A stretch of 64,000 nt of DNA from G958295935 sp965224235 (GTDB lineage Bacteria > Chloroflexota > Dehalococcoidia > Lucifugimonadales > Lucifugimonadaceae), in assembly GCA_965224235.1 (NCBI GenBank), contig CBDCYP010000002.1, positions 558,001 through 622,000 of the forward strand, written 5' to 3'. Position 1 is the stretch's first letter. The number at the start of each line of letters is the position of its first letter. The position numbers and the translations under genes are program-made. Below, piece after piece: positions 25,671 through 33,112 of this stretch. The notes beneath the pieces were generated by a model. That model was not told where the DNA came from, made no database searches, and saw only the letters and a program-made list of their open reading frames with translations.

Positions 25671-25779
25671 GCCAATCTCCCCTATTGGCCCATCCTAACC
25701 TTCCCGTATCGACAGGGAAGAGAGTATCTTCACCGGACCGAGTGAATACCAAGGCTATCGAACGGCAAGGAGCCAGAAA

Positions 25780-26103
25780 ATGAAGAGAGTGGGATTTTTG
25801 TTGAAGGTGAAACCGGATGTGCTTCCCGAGTACAAGGAGTGGCACAGGAAAGTCTGGCCGGACCTGCTGGAGGCCCTGCGAAAGCACGGCTGGAGGAACT
25901 ACTCACTGTTCATGCGCGAAGACGGCCTGATGTTCGGCTACGTAGAGGTGACGGATTCGTTCCAGGCTTCCCTCGACGGCATAGCCGGGGAGGACGTCAA
26001 CCTGCGGTGGCAGGAAATGATGGCCCCGTATTTCGAGATTCCGGAAGGCGCCCGACCAGACCAGAGCATGGTCGAATTGGAAGAGGTGTTCCATACCGAC
26101 TAG
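25780..26103 (+). CDS. L-rhamnose mutarotase (RhaM) family protein
   Basis: A 107-residue RhaM-type protein with LPEYKEWHRKVWPDLLEALR (residues 14-33), the same His/Trp block as the divergent neighbour, plus LFMREDGLMFGYVEVTDSF and RWQEMMAPYFE. AAGGAG ten bases before the ATG gives a normal start. The two paralogues differ strongly in sequence and may act on different sugars. No rhamnose or fucose catabolic genes lie in the window. Confidence 0.85.
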   Translation: MKRVGFLLKVKPDVLPEYKEWHRKVWPDLLEALRKHGWRNYSLFMREDGLMFGYVEVTDSFQASLDGIAGEDVNLRWQEMMAPYFEIPEGARPDQSMVELEEVFHTD

Positions 26104-26525
26104 GGCCAGTTCACACTAGACAGTACGTGTTCTCGCCCCGTCGACTGTCATTCCAAGACTAGGCTTTCGAGGAGCAACGCGGCTCAACTCAAGTCCTTGT
26201 TGCTGGAGTGGCGTCGCGAATCCGAGCCACCGGCTTAGATTCCCCACTGCGTTCGGAATCACTATGGCCTTGCGAAGGCCGCACGAGGTGTTGAAAATGG
26301 GGCGCCGTCTCGCGGCCGCGGGGAAGGCGATTTGAAACCCGCCACCACGATACGACACGGTGGCGGCATCTATTTTCACAGCAATGACATTGGGGCGTGC
26401 GGAACGGGATTGGAGCGTCTGGAACTACTTCTCCGTCGGCCCGGTCGCACAGCATTAGCGTGAATAGGCCGTAGTCACCGGGTACGGTCGAATGCGGATC
26501 CGGTAGAGAGGCAGTAGCCAAAACT
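26104..26525. other. Intergenic region with degenerate 3' repeat
   Basis: About 420 bases without a recognisable gene. The first 50 bases (GTTCACACTAGA, TACGTGTTC, CCCC, GTCATTCC) resemble the segment after the next gene at 27008-27058. A TTTGAAACCCGCC stretch at about 26332 is related to the GGGTTTGAAACCC palindromes at 29736 and 55954. Confidence 0.45.
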
Positions 26526-27002
26526 ATGAAGATTATTCAGCCCTACCACACGGGGTTTGTGGTGAGTGACATGGAGAGGTCGATCGACTTCTACACCAAC
26601 GTTCTCGGTATGCGGGTGGAGCGGCAACCTGCCGAGGTGTCCTCCTCCTGGCTGGCCGACGTCGTCGGATACGACAGAGTGTCGATAGTCCTGGGCATGG
26701 TGGGAGTCGGCAGTGGCAGCTCGATCGAGTTGCTCCAGTACAACAAGCCTATTGGCGGCCGCAGAGAACATCTGGACGACCGAAACAGGGTGGGCTCGGC
26801 GCACTGCGGCATGCTCGTCGACGACGTGCTGGCATGGTACGAGCGCCTGAAGGCGAATGGCGTTCGTGTCACCGGTCCGCCGACGCTGCGGGACGTCGAT
26901 TACCCATGGGGCAGGTACGCGGTGTACTTTCAGGACCCTGACGGTAACTGGCTGGAGTTCGCCGAGCGCGCGCCCAGGCCGGAGGGTTCAACGGAGAACT
27001 AG
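26526..27002 (+). CDS. VOC (glyoxalase/bleomycin resistance) family protein
   Basis: A 158-residue protein of the vicinal oxygen chelate superfamily with two beta-alpha-beta-beta-beta modules. HTGFVVSDMERSIDFYTNVL (8-27) begins the first, and HCGMLVDDVLAWYERLKANG the second. The end, YFQDPDGNWLEFAER, carries the typical metal-ligand glutamate. Possible activities include glyoxalase, methylmalonyl-CoA epimerase, dioxygenase or a resistance protein. It stands alone between two intergenic regions that share a repeat. Confidence 0.87.
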   Translation: MKIIQPYHTGFVVSDMERSIDFYTNVLGMRVERQPAEVSSSWLADVVGYDRVSIVLGMVGVGSGSSIELLQYNKPIGGRREHLDDRNRVGSAHCGMLVDDVLAWYERLKANGVRVTGPPTLRDVDYPWGRYAVYFQDPDGNWLEFAERAPRPEGSTEN

Positions 27003-27522
27003 CGGGGCCTGTTCACACCAGAATTTACGTGTTCCTTCCCCCTTGACCGCCGTTCCGTAACGGGTCCGAGCGCCGCATTGCCGTTCCGAGCGCCCCCACA
27101 CCGCCTAACGGGCGGACCACAATGGATCGCCCCTACAAAACGCCCGTTGACGTGGGGAGCAGTAACCGCGGATAGCGTCGTTTCCGTGCCGCCCGTCCCA
27201 CTCACCAGGCAACCAGGCGCAGGAGCGTCTCTTGTGAGCCTGTTTCAAAGGTCCTTTGCGTATGTTCGTATCGACCGCCATGCGACGTTATTCCCCTTTT
27301 CTTGGGAATAACGAGATTGTTATACGTCGTCGTTCTCTGAGTTACGGCGACAATCGAAATATGAAAAATAGTCACTTCGGAGATCCGAGGTTTCTGAAAC
27401 ACGCTCATTGTGGGCGCCCGTGGGGGTGGGGAGCAGGGTTTCGAGTTGTCGTTACACTTGGAGGAAGGGCGATTGCGCCGGGCCGGAGGCGCGGCGGTCA
27501 TAATCTTCCCGGATAGTCAGGC
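27003..27522. other. Intergenic region with hairpin and repeats
   Basis: The region begins with a copy of the 3' repeat noted after 26103 (GTTCACACCAGA, TACGTGTTCC). It includes an AATGGATCGCCCCTAC segment of a type I remember as dispersed in related genomes, and a perfect hairpin at 27287-27312. No gene is supported. Confidence 0.45.
27287..27312. other. Perfect hairpin, 9-bp stem
   Basis: GTTATTCCC (27287-27295) and GGGAATAAC (27304-27312) are exact complements around an eight-base loop. No T-run follows, so it is not a standard terminator; it may act in the leader of the downstream TPR gene or as an end signal for the VOC gene. Confidence 0.6.
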
Positions 27523-28056
27523 GTGTTGAATCGACTTCGAAATCACATACTGAAAATCACTGGCGGGGGCGACGAAATCTCCCCATCCGAGGACGCCATG
27601 CACCACTACCGGCGCGGCGTAGCGGCCTCGGATGCAGGGCGTCATGAAGACGCGTTGAAGGAGTTCACGAACGCCATTCTCGTTGCCCGCGTGGACAGTC
27701 ACATGAACCACCACCGCGGCCGGGCCCTGGCGGAACTTGGCCGCCATGAGGAGGCGATCCGCGACTACGACGTGGCGGTGCGCGCCAATCCCCGCTATGC
27801 CGACACCTACCTCGATCGGGGCAATTCACATAACGCACTTGGATACCGGGAATCGGCGCTCAAGGACTACTCGGAGGCCATCAGGCTGCGTCCCGACTTT
27901 TCTGAGGCGTACGCCAATCGCGCCGTGGTCCACTCCAGACTGGCCGATCCAGCCGCCGCAGATGCCGACGCGGCGCGGGCAATTGACCTCGGCATAGACC
28001 GGTCGCGGCTCGAAGAACTCATGCGGGACGCGGCCGTTACCCGGCGGTCCGGGTAG
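27523..28056 (+). CDS. TPR repeat protein
   Basis: A 177-residue soluble protein with about four tetratricopeptide repeats, for example HYRRGVAASDAGRHEDALKE (27-46), RGRALAELGRHEEAIRDYDV and RGNSHNALGYRESALKDYSE, each with the W/L-G-Y-A-F-A-P spacing. TPR proteins act as protein-interaction scaffolds. No partner can be named. It converges on lpdA with 33 bases between stop codons. Confidence 0.85.
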   Translation: MLNRLRNHILKITGGGDEISPSEDAMHHYRRGVAASDAGRHEDALKEFTNAILVARVDSHMNHHRGRALAELGRHEEAIRDYDVAVRANPRYADTYLDRGNSHNALGYRESALKDYSEAIRLRPDFSEAYANRAVVHSRLADPAAADADAARAIDLGIDRSRLEELMRDAAVTRRSG

Positions 28057-28089
28057 GCGTCGGCCCGGCCTGATCAAGCCCAGCCGGGG

Positions 28090-29496
28090 TCAGGCGTGAA
28101 CCGCTTCGCCGTCGACGGCGAGTCCGGCCTCTTTCAACGCCTCGCTGAGCGTCGGATGGGCGTGTGTTAGCGCCCCGAGCTCCACGTTCGTGCCTTCAAG
28201 CAGCCTCAGCATCCCCACCTCGCCCACGAGTTCCGTCACGTCCGGCCCGATCATGTGCGTCCCCACCACCTCGCCGGTCTCGGCGTCCGCGATAACCTTC
28301 ACGAACCCTTCGTAGTCGCCGATCGCTATCGCTTTGCCTGCGCCGCGGAACGGGAATCTGCCGATCTTCACCTCCATGCCCTGTGACGTCGCTTCCGCCT
28401 CCGTGAGGCCGATGCTGGCGATCTGCGGCACGCAGTACGTGCAGCGGGGCATGTCCGAGTAGTCGGTGATCTCCATCGGCGAGTGTCCGGCGATCGTCTC
28501 GGCGGCGATGACTCCCTGTGTGAATGCCACGTGCGCGAGCGGCAGCTTGCCGGTGACATCCCCCACTGCGTATACGCCGTGGACGTTCGTTCGCATTCGG
28601 CCGTCAACCTGAATAAAGCCGCGGTCGGTCTCGACGCCCTGCGCCTCCAGGCCCATTCCGTCCGAATTCGGCTGAATCCCGACTCCGAGCAGGACCTTGT
28701 CGCACTCGAACTGCTGTTCAGCGCCGCCTGCCTCGAAATTGATCGACGGCCGGCTCCCCGACGTGTCGACCCCCTTGACCATGGCGCTAGTGGCGAACTT
28801 GATGCCCTGTTTCCGAAAGGCCCGTTCGAGTTCGAGGGACACATCCCGGTCCTCTTTGGGCACGAGGTGCGGCAGAACTTCGAATAGCATGACCTCTACC
28901 CCGTATGCGTTGAAGTAGTAGGCGAACTCCACCCCTATTGCACTCGCCCCCACGATGCCGATGGCGGCTGGCTTGTCCCGCAGCTCGAGCGCCTGCCTGC
29001 TCGTGATGATCGTATCGCCGTCGATATCAAGGTTCGGCAGGCCGCGTGGCCGCGCTCCGGTGGCGATCAGGATGTTATTGGCGGTCAGGGTTGGGCCGCC
29101 CTCGACCTCGACGAGTGTGGAGCTCCTGAGGGCGCCTTTGCCCCGAAACAGATCGATTTCGTTCTTGCGGAGGAGAAATCCGATGCCCCGGGTGAGAGTG
29201 GCAGATACCTTGCGGCTGCGATCCACCGCCTTGCCCATGTCGACGCTGAAATTGTCGAACGACAAGCCCCATTCGCCGGCGTTTTTCAACTGGTTGACCA
29301 GCTCGGCATTCTTGAGGAGGGACTTTGACGGGATACAACCCCAGTTGAGGCACACGCCGCCGAGCCCGCCGATGCCGCTGCCGTCGTCTTTTTCAACCAC
29401 GGCTGTATGAAGGCCGAGTTGCGCGGCCCTAATCGCGGCGTGGTATCCGCCGGGTCCGGCGCCGATGACGACGAGATCGTAGCTGGTGTCTGGCAT
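28090..29496 (-). CDS. lpdA: Dihydrolipoyl dehydrogenase (E3)
   Basis: A 468-residue flavoprotein disulfide reductase. The FAD motif is VVIGAGPGGYHAAIRAAQLG near the N terminus, the redox-active disulfide is in GGVCLNWGCIPSKSLL, the NAD motif is IGIVGASAIGVEFA, and HAHPTLSE near the C terminus holds the catalytic His-Glu pair. It reoxidises the lipoyl groups of 2-oxoacid dehydrogenase or glycine cleavage complexes. The start at ATG 29496 has AAGGAT seven bases upstream; an ATG five codons earlier has no such signal. It stands apart from the E1 genes at 5.5-7.6 kb but probably serves that complex. Confidence 0.95.
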   Translation of the reverse strand: MPDTSYDLVVIGAGPGGYHAAIRAAQLGLHTAVVEKDDGSGIGGLGGVCLNWGCIPSKSLLKNAELVNQLKNAGEWGLSFDNFSVDMGKAVDRSRKVSATLTRGIGFLLRKNEIDLFRGKGALRSSTLVEVEGGPTLTANNILIATGARPRGLPNLDIDGDTIITSRQALELRDKPAAIGIVGASAIGVEFAYYFNAYGVEVMLFEVLPHLVPKEDRDVSLELERAFRKQGIKFATSAMVKGVDTSGSRPSINFEAGGAEQQFECDKVLLGVGIQPNSDGMGLEAQGVETDRGFIQVDGRMRTNVHGVYAVGDVTGKLPLAHVAFTQGVIAAETIAGHSPMEITDYSDMPRCTYCVPQIASIGLTEAEATSQGMEVKIGRFPFRGAGKAIAIGDYEGFVKVIADAETGEVVGTHMIGPDVTELVGEVGMLRLLEGTNVELGALTHAHPTLSEALKEAGLAVDGEAVHA

Positions 29497-29548
29497 CAAA
29501 TGATCCTTCATGGCTGAATAGCGGCTGGCAACCGCCCAATTATAAAGC

Positions 29549-29590
29549 CGCCCTGTGGTTTCCCGATCGGGGTCGGGGGAGACGGGGGAA
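29549..29590 (-). repeat. Dispersed repeat, CCCCGATCGGGG family, copy 3
   Basis: In reverse orientation: CGCCCTGTGG, then TTTCCCGATCGGGG, then TCGGGGGAGACGG. The core palindrome has lost one base on the left arm relative to other copies. Confidence 0.7.
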
Positions 29591-29732
29591 GTCCGGGGTA
29601 GGGGAGGACGGGTGACGGCCGGGGTCAGGGGGAGAGGGATGATGAACAGTACGACTCAGGCAAGGTGAACTTTTTAGGGGGCGCCAAATAGTACCCCTTT
29701 GTTTTGATTACGCCGCCAATTCAGATCGTATC

Positions 29733-29757
29733 GGCGGGTTTGAAACCCGCCGCTGCG
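29733..29757. repeat. Palindromic repeat GCGGGTTTGAAACCCGC
   Basis: A perfect palindrome of 17 bases at 29734-29750, followed by CGCTGC. A near copy with the same right arm and CGCTACC after it lies at 55951-55975, and a half copy at about 26332. Confidence 0.65.
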
Positions 29758-29811
29758 CTGGTAGGTCCTTCCTATTCGGACACCTTCTTAGAAGGCCGCC
29801 CAGCCGTCCCC

Positions 29812-30069
29812 CTATACGCGGGTTAGTTCGTAGAAGCGACGGAGGAGGTAGGCTATTCCGGCGCCGGTGGCGATGCCGGCTATGAATACCGCACTGGGTA
29901 TTATGAGGAACGGGGCCCAGTGCGATGAGCAGGCGACTGCGCCTGAACAGATCCACAGGGACGACGCGCCATAGCCTGCGGAGAAGAGGGCTCCGATCAG
30001 GCCACCCAGTAGCGCGCCGGCCTTAATGGCCTTACGCCGGCCGGCGCGGGTTTCGGACTGGTCAGCCAT
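29812..30069 (-). CDS. Small two-helix membrane protein coupled to ggt
   Basis: An 85-residue protein starting MADQSETRAGRRK with two hydrophobic segments (about residues 20-36, LLGGLIGALFSAGYGAS, and 52-75, FLIIPSAVFIAGIATGAGIA). The ATG at 30069 shares its A with the TGA stop of the gamma-glutamyltransferase gene (TGATG), so translation is likely coupled; GAGG lies just upstream. I do not recognise the family. Confidence 0.62.
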   Translation of the reverse strand: MADQSETRAGRRKAIKAGALLGGLIGALFSAGYGASSLWICSGAVACSSHWAPFLIIPSAVFIAGIATGAGIAYLLRRFYELTRV

Positions 30070-31802
30070 CACCTCGCCATTGCGTAGGCGTCTGCTCTCA
30101 TGTCGGCGCCCGCAGCCACCGCGCCCGTCGACCGGTCGGTCGCGATGCCGCACACGTCGCCCATCCCCCTGCTGTATGCGTCGAGGGTAGAGACTTTGTG
30201 GCCCCGGCCCTTCAAGTCAGATATGACCGGTTCCGTGATGCGCCCTTCGGCGTCCATCCTGCCCGGCTCGTAAGAGTGCGGCCAGAACGAGTTCGGGAAG
30301 CTCCACGTCAGGAACCTCGGCGCTTCGATGGCCTGCTGGGGCGTCATGCCGAACACGGTCATGTTCAGGAAGAACTGCAAGGTGGCCTGACACTGGGCGT
30401 CGCCGCCAGGGGTGCCGAAGGGCATCCACGGCTTGCCGTCCCTGAATGCCAGCAGGGCGTTCGGCGTCAGTCGCGGCCGTTTGCCCGGCGCAAGCGCCGA
30501 GGGGTGGCGTGGATCGAGCCACGACTGGGTGCCCCTGCCCGATGGCGTGAAGCCCAGACTGGGCGCTACCGGGGCCATCGACAGCGTGTCCGATGGGGTT
30601 ACCGAGAACATGTTGCCCCAGCGGTCTACTGCGCAGGCATACGACGTGTCCGGTTCGCTCGAACCGCGCACCGGCAGGGGCGGCTCGTATGCGTAGTCAT
30701 CAGGCCTCGAACGTCCCTCGAAGGGCCACGGGTCGCCCGCGGCGGGCATCGCCGGGGTCGCGCGGCTGAAGTCGATCTCCCCGCGCCGGCCGGCCGTGTA
30801 GCCGCTGTCGAGCAGACCCGCCATCGGGACGGCGACGTGGTCGGGGTCGCCGTAGAAGGCGTCGCGGTCGGCAAACGAAAGCTTGAGGGCCTCAGCCAGC
30901 AGGTGGATGTAGTCAGCAGAGTTGTGGCCCATGCCGGCGAGGTCGTCTTCGGCCAGCATCTGGATTGTCTGGGCGAAGACGGGACCCTGGCACCACGGGC
31001 CGTTCGTAAACACTTCGTATTCATGAAATCTGCCGGACACGGGGGGTTCGTGTCCGGCCTGAAACGATGCCAGGTCGTCGGTCGACAGGAACCCGCCGCC
31101 CTCCCGCACGAATGCAACCAGTTCCTCTGCAATCGGCCCCTCGTAGAAGTACGCGCGTGCGGCGCAGATCGCGTCTTCCCTGCCGAGGTGGGAACTCTCC
31201 TTTTCGACGTCGATGAGACGTTGGAATGTCCGCGCCAGGGCGGCATTGACTGAGAGTTCGCCCTGTTTCAACGGGCCGCCATTGGGCGCGTATATCGCGG
31301 CCGACGTGGGCCACTGCTGGAAGTATTCGACGCACCCGGCGAGGTTGTTGGCCAGGGTTTGGCTGACGATGAAGCCGTCCCGCGCCAGTTCGAGCGCGGG
31401 CGTTACGACCTGCTCAAAGCTCATCGTGCCGTGTTCGATCAAGGCCGTCATCCACGCGTGGGCAGCCGCCGGTACGACGCATCGCTCGACGCCGGGGGCC
31501 ATCTTTCCGCCTCGCCGTTCGATGAAGAAGCTGGCGCTTGCCTCTGCAGGCCATCGGCCCAGTCCGCTGATGCTGTGGACTTTTTGGTCGGCCGCGCTGT
31601 AGATCAGGATGGGCGCCACACCGCCGAAGCTTGTGCTGGCCGGCAGCACGACGTTGAGGGCGATGCCCGCCGCAACACCGGCGTCGATGGCGTTGCCGCC
31701 TTGCTCGAGGATGCGAAATCCCGCAGCGGTGGCGAGGTATTGGCCGCTCGATACGGCATGAACGTTTCCTGTGACCGTAGGTCTAAATGTTCTAGTTTCC
31801 AT
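30069..31802 (-). CDS. Gamma-glutamyltransferase family protein
   Basis: A 577-residue Ntn-hydrolase of the gamma-glutamyltranspeptidase family. N-terminal ATAAGFRILEQGGNAIDAGVAA is the family signature, and the catalytic threonine that becomes the new N terminus after self-cleavage is probably in EPDTSYACAVDRWGNMFS; MPFGTPGGDAQ lies in the small subunit. There is no signal peptide, so the enzyme looks cytoplasmic. It could hydrolyse gamma-glutamyl compounds (with a possible link to the pxp genes) or be a cephalosporin-acylase-like relative. It is preceded by a six-copy 81-bp leader repeat and followed by a coupled small membrane protein. Confidence 0.9.
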   Translation of the reverse strand: METRTFRPTVTGNVHAVSSGQYLATAAGFRILEQGGNAIDAGVAAGIALNVVLPASTSFGGVAPILIYSAADQKVHSISGLGRWPAEASASFFIERRGGKMAPGVERCVVPAAAHAWMTALIEHGTMSFEQVVTPALELARDGFIVSQTLANNLAGCVEYFQQWPTSAAIYAPNGGPLKQGELSVNAALARTFQRLIDVEKESSHLGREDAICAARAYFYEGPIAEELVAFVREGGGFLSTDDLASFQAGHEPPVSGRFHEYEVFTNGPWCQGPVFAQTIQMLAEDDLAGMGHNSADYIHLLAEALKLSFADRDAFYGDPDHVAVPMAGLLDSGYTAGRRGEIDFSRATPAMPAAGDPWPFEGRSRPDDYAYEPPLPVRGSSEPDTSYACAVDRWGNMFSVTPSDTLSMAPVAPSLGFTPSGRGTQSWLDPRHPSALAPGKRPRLTPNALLAFRDGKPWMPFGTPGGDAQCQATLQFFLNMTVFGMTPQQAIEAPRFLTWSFPNSFWPHSYEPGRMDAEGRITEPVISDLKGRGHKVSTLDAYSRGMGDVCGIATDRSTGAVAAGADMRADAYAMAR

Positions 31803-31803
31803 T

Positions 31804-32240
31804 GTTTTGGCTGACCGCCTCTCGCAGGTTGGTTGGTGTGCTGGCCGCGTTAGTGTCTAAATGGCTTGCCAGCCAGCGAGGTGTGTTCTGGCTGACCACC
31901 TTTCGGGTTGTGCCCGGCACGCTGGCCGTGTCCGGATCGGCACAGGTCGTTAGTTTACGACGGGTGTTCTGGCTGACCACCTTTCGGGTTGTGCCCGGCA
32001 CGCTGGCCGTGTCCGGATCGGCACAGGTCGTTAGTTTACGACGGGTGTTCTGGCTGACCGCCTTTCGGGTTGTGCCCGGCACGCTGGCCGTGTCCGGATC
32101 GGCACAGGTCGTTAGTTTACGACGGGTGTCCTGGCTGACCTTCTTTCGCGGGTTGGATGGTGCGCGGGCCGCGTCAATGCTTGCATAGCTCGTTAGTTAA
32201 TGAGATTGCCTTGACTGACCGCCCCTTTGCGGCAACCCCA
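31804..32240 (-). repeat. 81-bp tandem repeat, six copies, forming the ggt leader
   Basis: Copies begin (plus strand) at 31804, 31885, 31966, 32047, 32128 and about 32208. The three central copies are nearly identical, the outer ones diverged. In the gene direction each ends with AACC-CGAAAGG-TGGTCAGCCAGAAC or a variant, and the last copy reads GAGAGGCGGTCAGCCAAAACA followed by the ggt ATG. Because 81 is divisible by three, the array stays open in some frames: on the minus strand a 27-residue repeat (PGTTRKVVSQNTRRK and so on) runs to a stop eleven bases inside ggt. Confidence 0.92.
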
Positions 32241-32645
32241 TCATGCCGGGTTCTCCACCAAGACCGCTCCGTCCATTCGCGCAAGTCTACGGTCGAACGT
32301 ATGGAGTGGTACGGCTCCTATTCGTTCGGCTGCTGAAAGGATCATTAGGTCCGAGAAACCGGCGCCTCCCTGCCGATAACGATGCGCGGCCGCAGCGACG
32401 TCACCCGAATTCTCGACGACCAGACTGTCTGAGGCTGTCAGGTCCATCAATGCTTCAGCAATCCGGGACCGCGTAAAGCGGTAGCTCCGCTCCAGTACCC
32501 AGGCGACCTCTATCACGACCTCGCGGCAGATGAAGCCTGGATTGCCAGGCGTCAACCCGTTAAGCAACGCGCGGGCCGCCTCGGCGTGTTCGACGTCATC
32601 GCCCACGAGGTAGCGCACGATCACATTGGTGTCGAGCGCGGTCAC
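32241..32645 (-). CDS. vapC: VapC-type PIN domain ribonuclease toxin
   Basis: A 134-residue PIN domain protein. The acidic active-site residues are visible in ALDTNVIVRYL (N terminus), EVVIEVAWVLE and GFSDLMIL, and HTFDRRLARM gives the last conserved Asp. VapC toxins cleave tRNA or rRNA when free of antitoxin. It overlaps the antitoxin gene by four bases, the usual vapBC layout, and ends exactly at the edge of the ggt leader repeat array. Confidence 0.92.
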   Translation of the reverse strand: MTALDTNVIVRYLVGDDVEHAEAARALLNGLTPGNPGFICREVVIEVAWVLERSYRFTRSRIAEALMDLTASDSLVVENSGDVAAAAHRYRQGGAGFSDLMILSAAERIGAVPLHTFDRRLARMDGAVLVENPA

Positions 32646-32875
32646 CCTTCGATGGCCCCCTCTGCGATGGCGCGGTCAAAGTCTTCCAAGCTCACAGCCG
32701 GGCCGTCATACTTCAGACTACCGAACAGGCGGCGGGTGGGCCGCACAGGCATTATCAACACGCCTTCGTCCACAATGACGTAGCGGACCTTATCCCCGGC
32801 CTTCACCGCCAGCGAATCCCTGACGGCTTTGGGCAATGTGGTCTGGCCCTTCACGGTTATGCTGGATTCAATCAT
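32642..32875 (-). CDS. vapB: VapB-type AbrB/SpoVT antitoxin
   Basis: A 77-residue swapped-hairpin AbrB protein: SSITVKGQTTLPKAVRDSL (4-22) and GDKVRYVIVDEGVLIMPV. The C-terminal tail (SLEDFDRAIAEGAIEG) would wrap around the VapC toxin. The complex normally binds its own promoter. A promoter-like sequence lies 40-70 bases upstream. Confidence 0.92.
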   Translation of the reverse strand: MIESSITVKGQTTLPKAVRDSLAVKAGDKVRYVIVDEGVLIMPVRPTRRLFGSLKYDGPAVSLEDFDRAIAEGAIEG

Positions 32876-32917
32876 GAGAAGATCCCATTTGCATTACATC
32901 AGAATTTTTCACCTTAC

Positions 32918-32946
32918 ATTTTAGATAATAATAATGGGAGTGGCAA
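32918..32946 (-). promoter_or_regulatory. Candidate vapBC promoter
   Basis: On the minus strand TTGCCA (complement of 32941-32946) and TAAAAT (complement of 32918-32923) are 17 bases apart. The surrounding 60 bases are AT-rich, unlike the rest of the window. The position, about 43 bases before the vapB ATG, is plausible. Confidence 0.55.
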
Positions 32947-33112
32947 TTTTGCAAACTTTCCTGGTTTATTCGGTCCGCTCGACGCAGGTCGCGTTCGCAG
33001 GATTTGACAACAACCCAGTGCGCCAGCCAGCGTAAACATCGGGCGCGGCCGGGCGGATCTGGGCGGGCTATACTCAGTTCAGCCATCGACAGCCAGGACG
33101 CAAAGCAGAACA

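Larger units (their letters stand above)
29497..29811. other. Intergenic region with two repeat elements
   Basis: About 315 bases holding a CCCCGATCGGGG-family copy (29549-29590) and a GCGGGTTTGAAACCCGC palindrome (29734-29750). No gene is supported. Confidence 0.5.

Noticed and set aside
29660..29706. Terminator formed by AGGGG and CCCCT
   Set aside because: The stem is only five base pairs with a long loop, too weak to call.
30198..31253. 351-codon plus-strand open frame
   Set aside because: Antisense to the gamma-glutamyltransferase gene and rich in Arg; no start signal or family motif.
31804..32240. Possible CRISPR array
   Set aside because: The repeats are directly adjacent 81-bp units with no unique spacers and no cas genes nearby.
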